Shown here: positions 45,063 through 55,040 of the stretch, piece after piece
Position numbering within the stretch: the stretch's first letter is position 1
Layout of the letters: the number at the start of each line of letters is the position of its first letter
Assembly (NCBI GenBank): GCA_045565995.1
Contig: JBJLEF010000001.1
Span: forward strand, 992,001-1,056,000
Origin: UBA721 sp002705165
Lineage (GTDB): Bacteria > Planctomycetota > Planctomycetia > Pirellulales > Pirellulaceae
Length of the DNA stretch: 64,000 nt
Direction of reading: 5' to 3'
The notes under the pieces: model-generated
The model's input: only the letters and a program-made list of their open reading frames with translations
Database searches by the model: none
Told to the model about the DNA's origin: nothing
Position numbers and translations under genes: made by a program

Positions 45063-47359
45063 TAATAAGATCACTACTACTCCTGCTGGTATCTACCTCG
45101 TACCTTGCCGCTCAGGAACCCGAATACCGCGTTATTTATGGTGAAAAAGAGGTTGTAACGGGAATCAAGCTGGCTGGCTGGGACCGAATTGACAATCCCC
45201 CCACTTTGGATACCGTACCACTGATCAGTGATGCCAAAAAAATCCGATACTTCGAAAAGCTCGGGGGTTCCGTTGAGCGCGCTGCGACATTCCTCGAATT
45301 CCACAACCATGATGTCTTGCCAGGTCAAGTCATTGGTTACGGCGAAGCGGATCCTGTGAAGGGCATTCCTGAACACTATCTCGTACACCTCAGCGGAAAT
45401 TATCGCCCGTTCGCTGAAGCAGACGGCACGATTCGTGTTAAAGCAAGCCATGTGAGACGAGTGGTGCTGGAATCATCTCGCGTCACAGATACAAATCATC
45501 CTCCCGGCACTGTTGTGCTCCGTGATGAAACAGTGATGCAGACAACGAGCATGCGATGGTCCGAAACTGGCTTGAGGGCGTTGAGCGATAACCGTAGTGT
45601 TTCCGCCAATTGGGTGCAGTTATCCGCGGTATTTCCAACCGCTGACAAAACGCTGCTGCCTATCGACTGTGTGCTCGATGACTATCTCGCTCCATCTAAT
45701 GAAACAACCAGCCGTCTTGCCAGATATTCCACCGCCAACGGAGGTACCTTCACCTTTCGGGAGAGCATGCTCATTCCACTACGGCGGGAAGGCAACTTCA
45801 TTTTTCACGCAGTTCAACCGGCCTGGTCTCTGGATGCAATCCGTATTCTGTTCGACAGTGTGACCCAGATCAGCTACCGGGAAAACAATCAGCTACCAAT
45901 ATCTTCATTGCCAGCCAGCATCGTAGAGCAAAAGAACTTTACTGGGTTTCAGTGGCCGTGGCGACGAAATAAAAACCGTTTGGGTTCCACGTTGATTGCC
46001 GGCGAAATGATTAGTGACGTTGGCTTAAGTACGCACTCTTACAGCAAGCTCTCTTTTCAAATACCTGCTGACATCACGACTCGATTTATGTCCTATCTGG
46101 GAATTGATCAAACAGCCGAAGGAGGCGGTTGTGCCCAAGTTCGAATCTCCAAAGCAAACGCTGCTGGCACAGAGTCGGTGGTCTATCAAAGTGGCTTCTT
46201 AATCGGCTCTTACCCATATACTGTTGCAGATGTACATGGACTAACTGATGCAACCAACCTGATCATTGAAACAGATTTTGGACACGCCGGCCGGCCGGCC
46301 GGTGCGGATCCGTTTGATATTCGCGATGACGTTAGCTGGGTCATGCCACTACTTACAATCGATCTAAATGCAGCCCGGCGAAAAATGGACGGTCTGCAGC
46401 GTTACATCACCTCGACCACTGGTTGGCAAATCCCTGATAACTTCCGCTCGCATATTCATCTAACCTCACATTGGGACTCTTCCGGTGGCCGTTGGCTTTC
46501 CACGATTTCATGGAAAGCAGCAGTCGCCGTTGTTGCCGAAACCCCCGTGATGGAATTCCATCAAAAAGTAAATCTAACCCCTAATAATAGCTGGGTTATC
46601 TTGTCCGCTTCTGCCGATGGTATTGGCGATAAAACAACCACGATTCAGGTTCAGGTGAACAATGAGCCCGCCACGTCCATTTTGAATGGAAATATCAGCC
46701 TCACCGGTCAGGTTGCTAAATTCGATACGCGGCATTGGTTGCTGGGGGACCTGGTGAATAAAGAGGTGGAGATTCGCATCCAGGTGATGCCTCGTGAAGC
46801 GGGAACTTATAAGCCACAGGGAATCACCTTTGCCAGTTTTGGCTTACAGCCGATTGTGCTCGGCCTACCTGCTTCTGGTGAACTTCCTCAGCCGGATATC
46901 CCACTTTCGTCGTTAACGCCGGTCAAATTCGTTCTTCCCGGCTATAACGAAATGCCTGAGCCTGGCTTGTTGAAAATCGATGTACCGCTCACTGTCAGAT
47001 CTCTTCCTATTCCAGACGGGTATGTTTTTCCCGGACGAAGTGAACTCGTATACGAACTAAAACCGGAATACACTCACTTGGAAATGGTCATCGGGCTAGC
47101 CGATGGTTCAACATCTGTTGGCGCATATGAAGTCTTTGTTGACGATGTCGAGGAGCCGATTTGGACCTCCAAGGAACTATTCAACGCCAGCCTTGGAGCC
47201 AATCAAGCTAACGGCTATTTCTCTCGACAAACCCAGGGAGCTAATGTACGTATTGCGATCCCGGACGGGAGCCAAACCATGACCATCCGAAGTGGCACCC
47301 AAACCAGTATTGGGTTACTTGGCAACGCTGGTTTTCGAACCCAAAAGGCGCCTAATTAA
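45059..47359 (+). CDS. Secreted NPCBM-like domain protein
   Basis: The 766-residue protein has a signal peptide (about 1-18). Residues about 315-437 look like an NPCBM/NEW2 carbohydrate-binding module ('GLSTHSYSKLSFQIPADITT', 'RFMSYLGIDQTAEGGG', then strands). The first 300 residues are beta-rich with 'WSETGLRALSDNRSVSANWV', and the last third contains 'VPLTVRSLPIPDGYVFPG' and 'MTIRSGTQTSIGLLG', also beta-rich and unassigned. Its ATG overlaps the previous stop (ATGA), so it is produced together with the PA14/propeller protein and is probably its extracytoplasmic partner. The NPCBM call is moderately sure; the rest of the protein is not recognised. Confidence 0.8.
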   Translation: MIIRSLLLLLVSTSYLAAQEPEYRVIYGEKEVVTGIKLAGWDRIDNPPTLDTVPLISDAKKIRYFEKLGGSVERAATFLEFHNHDVLPGQVIGYGEADPVKGIPEHYLVHLSGNYRPFAEADGTIRVKASHVRRVVLESSRVTDTNHPPGTVVLRDETVMQTTSMRWSETGLRALSDNRSVSANWVQLSAVFPTADKTLLPIDCVLDDYLAPSNETTSRLARYSTANGGTFTFRESMLIPLRREGNFIFHAVQPAWSLDAIRILFDSVTQISYRENNQLPISSLPASIVEQKNFTGFQWPWRRNKNRLGSTLIAGEMISDVGLSTHSYSKLSFQIPADITTRFMSYLGIDQTAEGGGCAQVRISKANAAGTESVVYQSGFLIGSYPYTVADVHGLTDATNLIIETDFGHAGRPAGADPFDIRDDVSWVMPLLTIDLNAARRKMDGLQRYITSTTGWQIPDNFRSHIHLTSHWDSSGGRWLSTISWKAAVAVVAETPVMEFHQKVNLTPNNSWVILSASADGIGDKTTTIQVQVNNEPATSILNGNISLTGQVAKFDTRHWLLGDLVNKEVEIRIQVMPREAGTYKPQGITFASFGLQPIVLGLPASGELPQPDIPLSSLTPVKFVLPGYNEMPEPGLLKIDVPLTVRSLPIPDGYVFPGRSELVYELKPEYTHLEMVIGLADGSTSVGAYEVFVDDVEEPIWTSKELFNASLGANQANGYFSRQTQGANVRIAIPDGSQTMTIRSGTQTSIGLLGNAGFRTQKAPN

Positions 47360-47416
47360 ACGGGCTATTTGTCCTACCGGCTTCCTTCGATTGAGCGACT
47401 AAAAGTCTCCACTGTG

Positions 47417-47422
47417 TATAAT
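47417..47422 (+). promoter_or_regulatory. Perfect -10 box upstream of the prenyltransferase-repeat gene
   Basis: TATAAT is preceded by TGTG and lies about 95 bases before the ATG at 47516, in a 156-base gap. A TTGAGC sits 20 bases upstream, too far for an ideal -35. It suggests a separate transcription start for the second part of the cluster. Confidence 0.35.
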
Positions 47423-47515
47423 TAGAAATGTCCACGATTGCTTAGTATTGATGGTTTAAGCTGGAAACTCTCGTAGGCACCATGACGATTTACCTATACT
47501 TTAACTGGAGATGAC

Positions 47516-48622
47516 ATGAACCGGATTGTAGTGGCCGTTGTTCTATGCTTCATTACGGTCGTTTCCACGCCCCTGCGTTGCTACGCGGAAGGTGAATGGG
47601 AAATCACTCAGGAAAGTGAAAAGGCTGTCGATCGAGGGCTCGCCTGGCTTGCTCGAAATCAGGGGCCAGCCGGTAACTGGGAGAGCCAGGATCTGGGTCT
47701 GGTTGCACTTGGAGCCATGGCATTTCTATCTGCCGGACATGCGCCCGGCCGCAGTCAATATGGTGATAATGTAAAGCGAGCGTTGGATTATATTATTGCC
47801 AACGCAAAGCCCTCTGGCCTATTGAATATTTCCAGTGAAGGTCGTGACATGTACAACCATGGCCTGGCAACGTTCTGCTTAACTCAGGCCTATGGAAATG
47901 TCCCTGACAGACGGCTTGGGAAAATCCTGGATAAAGGTATCCAGTTGATTTGCAATGTGCAGTGTGATGATGGTGGATGGGACTATGTAGCTCGACAACA
48001 AAGTCGTGGGCATGATTTATCACTAGCGGTAATGCAGGCAAAAGCGCTGCGAGGTGCGACGGATATCGGATTGGATATTCCTCCGCAGGTAATTGATAAA
48101 GCGATTGCCTCCGTTCGTGGATACTACCGCCCATTAGCTGCAGCGGATGGAAAGCAATACGGAACAGACCCACTTGGTGCTCGCCCCGGGGCATTTACTT
48201 ACAGTGGTGGAAAGGTAACCACCGCAATGGCAGCGGCTGGTGCGGTTTGCCTGCAGGAATTCGGTCAATATGACGATTTCCGGATTCCTCGAAGTCTGGA
48301 CTACGTTGCGAATGACATTCAAAAAATGCCTGTTCGCACCGGACACATCCCACTTGATGCTTACACTATGTTTTATGTCGGCCAAGGCCTGTATCAGGTT
48401 GGCGGCGAGCGCTGGAAAACGAATTACCCTATCATCAGAGATGCCATTGTCAAATCACAATATAACTCCACCCGACCGGACATTGACGGTTCGTGGGAAG
48501 GTGGGCGCGTTGGCGGTACTCCGGGTAAACTATTCGGGACATCTGTCGCCGTATTTGTGCTCACTATTCCCAACCGCTACCTACCCATCCTCCAAGAGGG
48601 TGAATTTCCGGATTCCAAATAA
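47516..48622 (+). CDS. Secreted prenyltransferase / squalene-cyclase-repeat protein
   Basis: The 368-residue protein has a signal peptide (about 1-24) and alpha/alpha-barrel repeats of the prenyltransferase/squalene-oxidase type. The repeats are seen as 'AVDRGLAWLARNQGPAGNW', 'KGIQLICNVQCDDGGWDY' and 'RPDIDGSWEGGRVGGTPG', each with the QW-like G-W or G-S-W turn. It is too short for a squalene-hopene cyclase (about 630) and lacks the DXDD catalytic motif, so it is not a cyclase. Planctomycete proteins of this type often sit beside MoxR/VWA genes and may bind peptides or polymer. The BatA/VWA gene begins 14 bases after its stop. Confidence 0.87.
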   Translation: MNRIVVAVVLCFITVVSTPLRCYAEGEWEITQESEKAVDRGLAWLARNQGPAGNWESQDLGLVALGAMAFLSAGHAPGRSQYGDNVKRALDYIIANAKPSGLLNISSEGRDMYNHGLATFCLTQAYGNVPDRRLGKILDKGIQLICNVQCDDGGWDYVARQQSRGHDLSLAVMQAKALRGATDIGLDIPPQVIDKAIASVRGYYRPLAAADGKQYGTDPLGARPGAFTYSGGKVTTAMAAAGAVCLQEFGQYDDFRIPRSLDYVANDIQKMPVRTGHIPLDAYTMFYVGQGLYQVGGERWKTNYPIIRDAIVKSQYNSTRPDIDGSWEGGRVGGTPGKLFGTSVAVFVLTIPNRYLPILQEGEFPDSK

Positions 48623-48636
48623 CGTTATATACCTGA

Positions 48637-51009
48637 ATGAATTTTCTCGCTTCTTGGTTTTTGCCCGCTCTCGCCGCCGTTGCCGGCCCTACGTTGATTC
48701 ACTTATTGAATCGACGTCGCTATCGCACGCAACAATGGGCGGCAATGCAATTTCTTCGCGAGGCTGTTAAACGCAATCGCCGGGCAATTCAAATCCGCGA
48801 CTTCATTCTGCTGGCCATCCGGACGTTAGTGGTTCTGCTATTCGTACTGGCCATGGCTCGTCCTTATTGGATTGGTGGCGGCCAGCAGGCCTACAATGGG
48901 ACGGAGCCCATCCATGCCGTCATTGTGCTCGACAACAGTCTTTCCATGGGGTACACCGCTTTAGACAAATCGTTACTCGACGAAGCAAAAGCTCAGGCTA
49001 CCAATTTTATTGAGACCCTTCCTTCGGGCAGCGAAGTTTCTGTGATCCCCATGTGTCGGCAGCCACATTGGTTCAATGTGGGGGCGTATTCTTCGCGAGA
49101 AGATGCTTTAAATGCCATCGAGCAAATCCGAGTGGTGGATCAGGAAGCAAATTTACGAACCGCTGCTGAAAAAGCCCGGCTGGCGTTAGAGGAAGATAGT
49201 GGCGTTCAAACCAAACGAGTCGTCCTGCTGGGCGACCTGCAGGCCAACGGCTGGGAAGACAACAGCCTTGAAGAAACGCTTGAGCCACTGGGAGATGTTC
49301 AGGTCGTAGCTGTCCAGCCTGCCGATACTGACAATTCCTGGATTAGTGACTTCTACTTGCGTGATGGGATTGCTGACGCGGAATCCACCGGTCATTTTAT
49401 CGGCACGGTACGTCATGAGGGTCTCGAACCCAGAGACAACGTGACTGTTTCATTGATCGTTGATGACCAGGTTGTCGCCGAACAGATTCTCCAACTACAG
49501 CCGGGTCAGGCAACGACGGTCAACTTTGAACATCAGTTTGTCACTGCAGGAACCTCCAAAGACCCTGTCTTCGCCCGAGCCGAATTAACACTCGACACGG
49601 ATCGATTACCTATGGATGACCGGCGAGTTTGTGTGGTCCCTGTTATTGCCCGCGTCCCTGTTGTATTCATAGACCAGTACGGTCGTGACGAAGATTTGGA
49701 GCGGGGGCGGTTGGGCGAATCGTTTATGCTACGTCACCTTCTAGCTCCCACACTGGATGAGGATGTCGAACATAAATCACTGATCGACGTAATCCACCGA
49801 ACGATCGAGGATTTCACGATCGAGGACTTGCAAGATGCGCGTTGTGTCATCATTTCGGGAAGTGTGGCTCCAAATGTAGCAGATGTTGTAACACTGCGAG
49901 AATATGCGGAGCAGGGTGGCCAGGTCCTGATCACCGCCGGCGGTTTATTTGAGACAACAAGTTGGAATGCTGCCGCCTGGGATGACGGCAATGGATTCCT
50001 ACCTGTCGGACTTTCTCCGGAGCCCGTGGGGAGTCTGCCTCCTGCTAATACTCAGCAATGGCCAACATTCGGCCTTAATCCTGAAACGTTCGACGATCCG
50101 ATTTACAATTTACAGATCCCTGAAGAAGAGTTTCAGGATTTAGTTTCTGCCCCCATCTTCTATAAAGCCATCTCTGCAGACCTGAACTCGCTCGATACGT
50201 TCGATGAGAAAGAGCTTTCCCGTGTTCAGGATTTGCTTGACAGCGATAGGCTGCAAACACGTTGGCTTAACTGGACAAATCCACTTGGTCGCCACTATAG
50301 CGAATTTACCCCTGAGCAGATTGTGGCTCGAAACCGACCTCGCGTTTTAGGCCAATACGATAACAAGGAGTCTTTCCTGGTAGAACGACGTATTGGCCAA
50401 GGCCATGTCCAGCTTCTCACTTCCGGGGTGTTCCCTGAATGGAACGACCTTTCGGTTGATACCGGCGTCCTGCTATTAGATCGGATTGTGAGAACTTCAC
50501 TGGTGCGATCACTGCCGGAGCGCACGATGCCCACTCAGGAAGAAATGGTCATTCCTGTTTCTGTGAGACACCAACATGCCGATCACAAACTCACCTGGCC
50601 GATCAATTCGTCCAATGGAACGGAAGCGATCTCCGTTGATGTCTTTGCGAATCAAAAATACGGCGTCGTTATTCGCGGGGCCACGGATCGTGGATTTTAT
50701 CAACTTGTCCGGTTGGAAGATGAGACCGGAGGCGAAGTGCCGGTAATGTTATTAGGCTTCAATGGGACCAGTGAAGAGAGCAACCTGACGCTACAACAGA
50801 TAGATGAATTGCGGGCACTGGTTCCCAGTGGCCGTGTGCGTTGGCTAGCTGCCGGCGCGGCCATCTCTCTGGAGGGAGAAACCTATCTTGGCAACGGTAC
50901 CTGGCGATGGTTGATGTATTGCCTTTTACTTCTCTTACTTGTGGAAATGGCTGTACTGACGTCCAAGCAACGTGACGAAAATCCCTCAACGGGAGGGGCT
51001 GTCGTATGA
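48637..51009 (+). CDS. BatA/VWA membrane protein
   Basis: The 790-residue protein has an N-terminal BatA domain with two helices: one at the start ('MNFLASWFLPALAAVAGPTL') and one at about 62-80 ('LLAIRTLVVLLFVLAMARPY'), linked by the conserved 'LIHLLNRRRYR' and 'WAAMQFLREAVKRNRR'. A VWA domain follows with an intact MIDAS motif D99-N-S-L-S103 ('VLDNSLSMG'). A beta-rich middle and a Rossmann-like 'DARCVIISGSVAPNVADV' section come next, and a last helix is near 765-783. The metal-dependent adhesion site faces the periplasm, where it may bind a client protein. The stop overlaps the next start (ATGA), so it is coupled to the second VWA-like protein. Confidence 0.9.
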   Translation: MNFLASWFLPALAAVAGPTLIHLLNRRRYRTQQWAAMQFLREAVKRNRRAIQIRDFILLAIRTLVVLLFVLAMARPYWIGGGQQAYNGTEPIHAVIVLDNSLSMGYTALDKSLLDEAKAQATNFIETLPSGSEVSVIPMCRQPHWFNVGAYSSREDALNAIEQIRVVDQEANLRTAAEKARLALEEDSGVQTKRVVLLGDLQANGWEDNSLEETLEPLGDVQVVAVQPADTDNSWISDFYLRDGIADAESTGHFIGTVRHEGLEPRDNVTVSLIVDDQVVAEQILQLQPGQATTVNFEHQFVTAGTSKDPVFARAELTLDTDRLPMDDRRVCVVPVIARVPVVFIDQYGRDEDLERGRLGESFMLRHLLAPTLDEDVEHKSLIDVIHRTIEDFTIEDLQDARCVIISGSVAPNVADVVTLREYAEQGGQVLITAGGLFETTSWNAAAWDDGNGFLPVGLSPEPVGSLPPANTQQWPTFGLNPETFDDPIYNLQIPEEEFQDLVSAPIFYKAISADLNSLDTFDEKELSRVQDLLDSDRLQTRWLNWTNPLGRHYSEFTPEQIVARNRPRVLGQYDNKESFLVERRIGQGHVQLLTSGVFPEWNDLSVDTGVLLLDRIVRTSLVRSLPERTMPTQEEMVIPVSVRHQHADHKLTWPINSSNGTEAISVDVFANQKYGVVIRGATDRGFYQLVRLEDETGGEVPVMLLGFNGTSEESNLTLQQIDELRALVPSGRVRWLAAGAAISLEGETYLGNGTWRWLMYCLLLLLLVEMAVLTSKQRDENPSTGGAVV

Positions 51010-53414
51010 ACGCTCTAGCTCGTTTATTGGGAATTAAATCCACGGATGAAATTCACGATATCAATCTCAAATTTGCCGCCTGGTGGAGCGAAGGCCGCCC
51101 GGTGCTAGTATTCATGGTGTGCCTTGGATTAGCCGCTTTGGGAGCGCTTTTTTATTATCGTTTTCAGAACGAACAGCCCTTGGAAAAGAAAAAAGTGCGC
51201 CGCATTGTCCTAACGGCCTTCCGCAGTCTGCTGCTAGCCACGATCGGATTTATCCTCGCTGAGCCTATCGTTTCCGTTTCGCTTACAGAACACCCTCGCC
51301 CAATTCTACTGATGCTCTTTGACGGTTCTGACAGCATGAACCTGGTGGATGAGCTTTCGAACGAACAGGCTGATGCGTTAGACCAAATGACCACCGAGAG
51401 CATTGACCCAACGCTCAAAACACGCCTAGAACTGTTAAACGCGTCTTTGAAGCAGGGAAAACTTGCGGATGCCATTGGTTCTCTTCATGAAGAGTTCGAT
51501 GTGCGATATTACACAACCGACAAAGGGCATTCGATTAAAGAGCTAGAGCAGGACGCGGAAACGCAGGGGCTCTCTGACGAATTGGCTGCCGAGATCCAGA
51601 CAACAGCTATCGGGAGTTCGCTTGACGAACTCAACCGCCGACATGGTACTCGGCATTTAGCCGGAGTCGTCGTCGTTAGTGACTTCGGGCAAAATGCCGG
51701 TAACCCGGCACTTACGTCCGCTGAACAACTTAAGGTGCCGATTTACGCGGCGGGCGTTGGCCCTCAGGAAGTGATTGATGTGGCGATTGATCTGCAAGCA
51801 CCTTTGGTGTTGAAACAGGACGAAAATACTTCCGTCTCTGCCACGCTACGGCAACAAGGCGCCACCGGGGCAAGTGTATCTATCCAGCTTTTCCAACGTC
51901 GTCTTGGAACTGCGGAAGACGCAGTAATCGAAGCAGACAAGCTGCCAATTGGCGAACCGGTTGTTACTGTATTAGAGGACGGCCCGATTGATGTCGATTT
52001 ACCCTATCTACCAGAACAGTCCGGGCGATTTGAATTGATCGCAGAAGTATCTGGATTACCCGGCGAAGTCAACTCAAGAAACAACGAGGCTGATCGGGAA
52101 GTTATTATTCGTGATGAATCGTTAAATCTATTCTTTGTTGAACACGAACCCACCTGGGAATGGCGGTTCGTCAAAGAAGTCTTTCATCGAGATCCTTTAA
52201 TAGGTTATGAGGGCTTCCGTACATTTTTACGCTCGGCTGATTTCAAAGTACGACAATCCAATGACTTATTTGTCGATCGACTGGTCCGGCCTCGCGAAGA
52301 ATTCTTCGCAAACGACGTCGTTCTAATTAGTGATGTGCCAAGTGAAATGTTAACCACTCCGTTTCAGGATCAACTGGTTGAATACGTCGAACGATTTGGG
52401 GGTGGTTTGGTCATCATTGCAGGGCCACGATTTAGCATTGGCGCACTACAAGGAACTCAATTGGCCGACATGCTGCCCGTCGTCGTGGACAGGTCGATGA
52501 GACCGAAGGCATCTAAGTTCCAGATGTCCTTCACGCCCCAGGCATCGAACAACCCCTTTGTAAATCTCGGCGATAGCCCTAATCAAAACGAGCTTGCCTG
52601 GAACAACATGGGCAATATCCCCTGGTATCAGCCTGTCCTGCGCGCCCACCCATTAGCCACCGTGTTGGCTACTCACCCTACTGATAAGACCGTGGATAAT
52701 ACAGATCTGCAGCCGATCATTGCCACGCGTCGATTTGGCAAGGGGGAAGTTATCTATATCGGATTTAACGAAACCTGGAGGCTGCGAAGAAAGTATGGTG
52801 AGCGATTCTATCGGCAATTCTGGGGGCAAATGATCTACCGCCTAGGCCTCGGCCGAGCGCTTGGACAACAAAAGCGATTTTCACCGTCCACTGATTTGAC
52901 AACCTACCAAACAGGGGAGCGTGTCACCGTAACGGTCGAAGCCTACAACAGTAACTATGAAAACCTTGATGTCGACGGCTTGCAGGCCCGGCTCTTACGG
53001 CAAACCGCTGCTGGGTCTCAGCCCTTAGACGAGATCCGGATTCCGTTAGCGCGTGACAATGTTGTCTTTGAGACCTCTATACCGCCATTGGAGCCCGGAC
53101 TGTATCGCCTCTTGGTAATGGATCCTGAAACCAAGGAAGAATTCGAACTTGGGTTTGAGGTAACAACTGCATCTCGGGAACGACTGGATGTCGTGCGAAA
53201 TACCTCTCTGCAAAAACAGCTAGGGGACATTTCCGGTGGACAGGCATGTGAATTGTATGAATTACCAGAGATTCTGAGCGACTTGGAAGCTCAGGATATT
53301 AAGCAATACACCGAACGCCAGCTTCCTCTCTGGAATACTTGGCTAATCCTGATGCTCGTCCTAATCATCATGCATACCGAATGGCTGGCTAGAAAACTAA
53401 GTAACCTCCGATAA
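51006..53414 (+). CDS. VWA / glutamine-amidotransferase-like membrane protein
   Basis: The 802-residue protein has two N-terminal helices (about 36-55 and 72-95), a VWA-like domain with 'FDGSDSM' (MIDAS-type D106-G-S-D-S), and an amidotransferase-like fold. The latter is marked by 'NDVVLISDVPSEMLTTPF' and 'VERFGGGLVIIAGPRFSIG' and lacks the catalytic cysteine, so it is probably structural. A final helix is seen at about 775-795 ('TWLILMLVLIIMHTEWLA'). It belongs to the planctomycete and bacteroidete group that pairs with BatA proteins in MoxR clusters. It is coupled to the upstream gene by ATGA and ends 3 bases before the next gene. Confidence 0.87.
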   Translation: MNALARLLGIKSTDEIHDINLKFAAWWSEGRPVLVFMVCLGLAALGALFYYRFQNEQPLEKKKVRRIVLTAFRSLLLATIGFILAEPIVSVSLTEHPRPILLMLFDGSDSMNLVDELSNEQADALDQMTTESIDPTLKTRLELLNASLKQGKLADAIGSLHEEFDVRYYTTDKGHSIKELEQDAETQGLSDELAAEIQTTAIGSSLDELNRRHGTRHLAGVVVVSDFGQNAGNPALTSAEQLKVPIYAAGVGPQEVIDVAIDLQAPLVLKQDENTSVSATLRQQGATGASVSIQLFQRRLGTAEDAVIEADKLPIGEPVVTVLEDGPIDVDLPYLPEQSGRFELIAEVSGLPGEVNSRNNEADREVIIRDESLNLFFVEHEPTWEWRFVKEVFHRDPLIGYEGFRTFLRSADFKVRQSNDLFVDRLVRPREEFFANDVVLISDVPSEMLTTPFQDQLVEYVERFGGGLVIIAGPRFSIGALQGTQLADMLPVVVDRSMRPKASKFQMSFTPQASNNPFVNLGDSPNQNELAWNNMGNIPWYQPVLRAHPLATVLATHPTDKTVDNTDLQPIIATRRFGKGEVIYIGFNETWRLRRKYGERFYRQFWGQMIYRLGLGRALGQQKRFSPSTDLTTYQTGERVTVTVEAYNSNYENLDVDGLQARLLRQTAAGSQPLDEIRIPLARDNVVFETSIPPLEPGLYRLLVMDPETKEEFELGFEVTTASRERLDVVRNTSLQKQLGDISGGQACELYELPEILSDLEAQDIKQYTERQLPLWNTWLILMLVLIIMHTEWLARKLSNLR

Positions 53415-53417
53415 ACT

Positions 53418-55040
53418 ATGGCAAACCTTTCACCTTTACATCGCGGCATTAAACGAGTTCGGCGTTTCCGTAGCGTCGCCCGGCTTGGGTCTGGTGTTGC
53501 GCAGTGGGTCACGGCCGCGGGGTGGTTGTTCCTAATCACGTTCGGCCTGGACTGGATTGGCAAAATGGACACCGTCGAGCGGGCTGTTCTGCTAGGCGTC
53601 GAAGCGCTCGCTCTGGTTTGGTTGTTCAAGAAATATCTGCTTCCTGTTCTTGCGGTCCGCGAAAGCCTGATCGGTATTGCAGCAAAAATTGAGGCTCATC
53701 AGGATGTTCAGTCAGACTTGGTTGCTGCACTGCAGTTTAACGATGGGAATATCGATCAGTTTGGCTCCGACCAATTGCGTTCACGAGTTGTCGATGACAC
53801 CGCTGAGATCTCACCCGGTATTGATTATCTCTTCGGTTTTTCACGCCCGGAACTATGGAAAAGTCTGGGCAAAAGCATCGGTACGGTTGCCATCATTATT
53901 GCCGTGGCTGTTTCTGTACCGGATTACTTCAACATCTTTCTCCGGCGAATTGCTTTAGGTCAGGAGTCTTACCCCACAAAAACGGTAGTCCTTTCACTTG
54001 AAACGGTGGAGGCCAATGCCGTTGTTGGTAGGCCGATCACCTTCGTTGTTAGGGTTGATGAAACCAAAATCGTGCCGGACGGTGGAATTTTGATGCTCTC
54101 TGGAAAAAACGATACTGAGTCCGAACTCAGCCTAGAGCGGATTGGAAACACGAATGAGTACTCTGTCACGCTTCCCCGAGTGATTGATGACTTTTCTGTC
54201 ACGGCCATCGTTGGTGACGACATGGGTGTCACCAAGAAGTACGATGTCCTTCAGGTTCCCCGCATCGAACTTGAAATGAAAGCCGACATCCCGGCCTATG
54301 CTGTCGAGTCTTTCAATGTAAAGTCCGCTGGTGGGCGTATTCAAAGTGTCCTCGCCGGGTCTAACGTTCATCCCGTTCTGAGATCAACAAACAACAAACT
54401 CAAGGCCGCTACGATTCAATTGGGCGACGAGACGTTTGAATTGAAGAACGAAGGTGATGCTTGGATGATGCCCATAGAAAACCACCCATTAATAGGGGTT
54501 GAGTCGACCACTAAATACCAAATAAGCGTTACAGATACCAATGGAATTAGTCCTGACAGACCTATTACCGGTATTTTACAGGTCCGGCCCGACCAAAATC
54601 CGAGGATTGCTGCTGCAACCGTGATAAACTTAGTATTGAGCGGCGCTGCTCCACGCATTAAATTTCGTGCAATCGATGACTTTGGAATCGATACCGTCGC
54701 CGCAGATATAACCATCACTCGCGTCGGAATGGATGCCAGCGATGATACGATTACCAAGATGATAAATGAGTCTAAGTCTCATACAAAACAGATCGACAGC
54801 ACCGTTCCGATTGAACTTGCCGACTACGACTTAAAGATTGGTGATACCGTATTGGTCACGCTCCAGGTAACGGACTACCGTGGGCAACAAGAAGGTATCA
54901 CTGTCCCGTCCGACCCAATTGAGTTTACGGTAACCAGCCGGGCAAATTTCCTTGCTGCGATGCGAGACATTGATTCGGAAACAGACGAAAAACTTGATCA
55001 GATTATTAAAGCCCAGTTGGGGGTTGGAGATCGTCAATAA
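53418..55040 (+). CDS. DUF4175-like membrane protein
   Basis: The 540-residue protein has three hydrophobic segments, about 32-50 ('VTAAGWLFLITFGLDWIG'), 57-78 and 155-175, and then a periplasmic region of beta-sandwich type repeats ('TVVLSLETVEANAVVGRP', 'GGILMLSGKNDTESELSL', 'DNFGIDTVAADITITRVG'-like strands). The layout resembles the N-terminal half of DUF4175 proteins found in MoxR clusters of planctomycetes and alphaproteobacteria; the helical second half is then provided by the next gene. Its stop overlaps the next start by one base (TAATG). A split DUF4175 protein is my inference; the similarity is weak. Confidence 0.65.
   Translation: MANLSPLHRGIKRVRRFRSVARLGSGVAQWVTAAGWLFLITFGLDWIGKMDTVERAVLLGVEALALVWLFKKYLLPVLAVRESLIGIAAKIEAHQDVQSDLVAALQFNDGNIDQFGSDQLRSRVVDDTAEISPGIDYLFGFSRPELWKSLGKSIGTVAIIIAVAVSVPDYFNIFLRRIALGQESYPTKTVVLSLETVEANAVVGRPITFVVRVDETKIVPDGGILMLSGKNDTESELSLERIGNTNEYSVTLPRVIDDFSVTAIVGDDMGVTKKYDVLQVPRIELEMKADIPAYAVESFNVKSAGGRIQSVLAGSNVHPVLRSTNNKLKAATIQLGDETFELKNEGDAWMMPIENHPLIGVESTTKYQISVTDTNGISPDRPITGILQVRPDQNPRIAAATVINLVLSGAAPRIKFRAIDDFGIDTVAADITITRVGMDASDDTITKMINESKSHTKQIDSTVPIELADYDLKIGDTVLVTLQVTDYRGQQEGITVPSDPIEFTVTSRANFLAAMRDIDSETDEKLDQIIKAQLGVGDRQ

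Noticed and set aside
47516..48622. Squalene-hopene cyclase
   Set aside because: Too short, exported, and without the DXDD motif; only the repeat fold is shared.
48240..48770. 176-residue plus-strand frame spanning the end of the prenyltransferase-repeat gene and the start of the BatA gene
   Set aside because: It runs in another frame across two well-supported genes and has the composition of a shadow.
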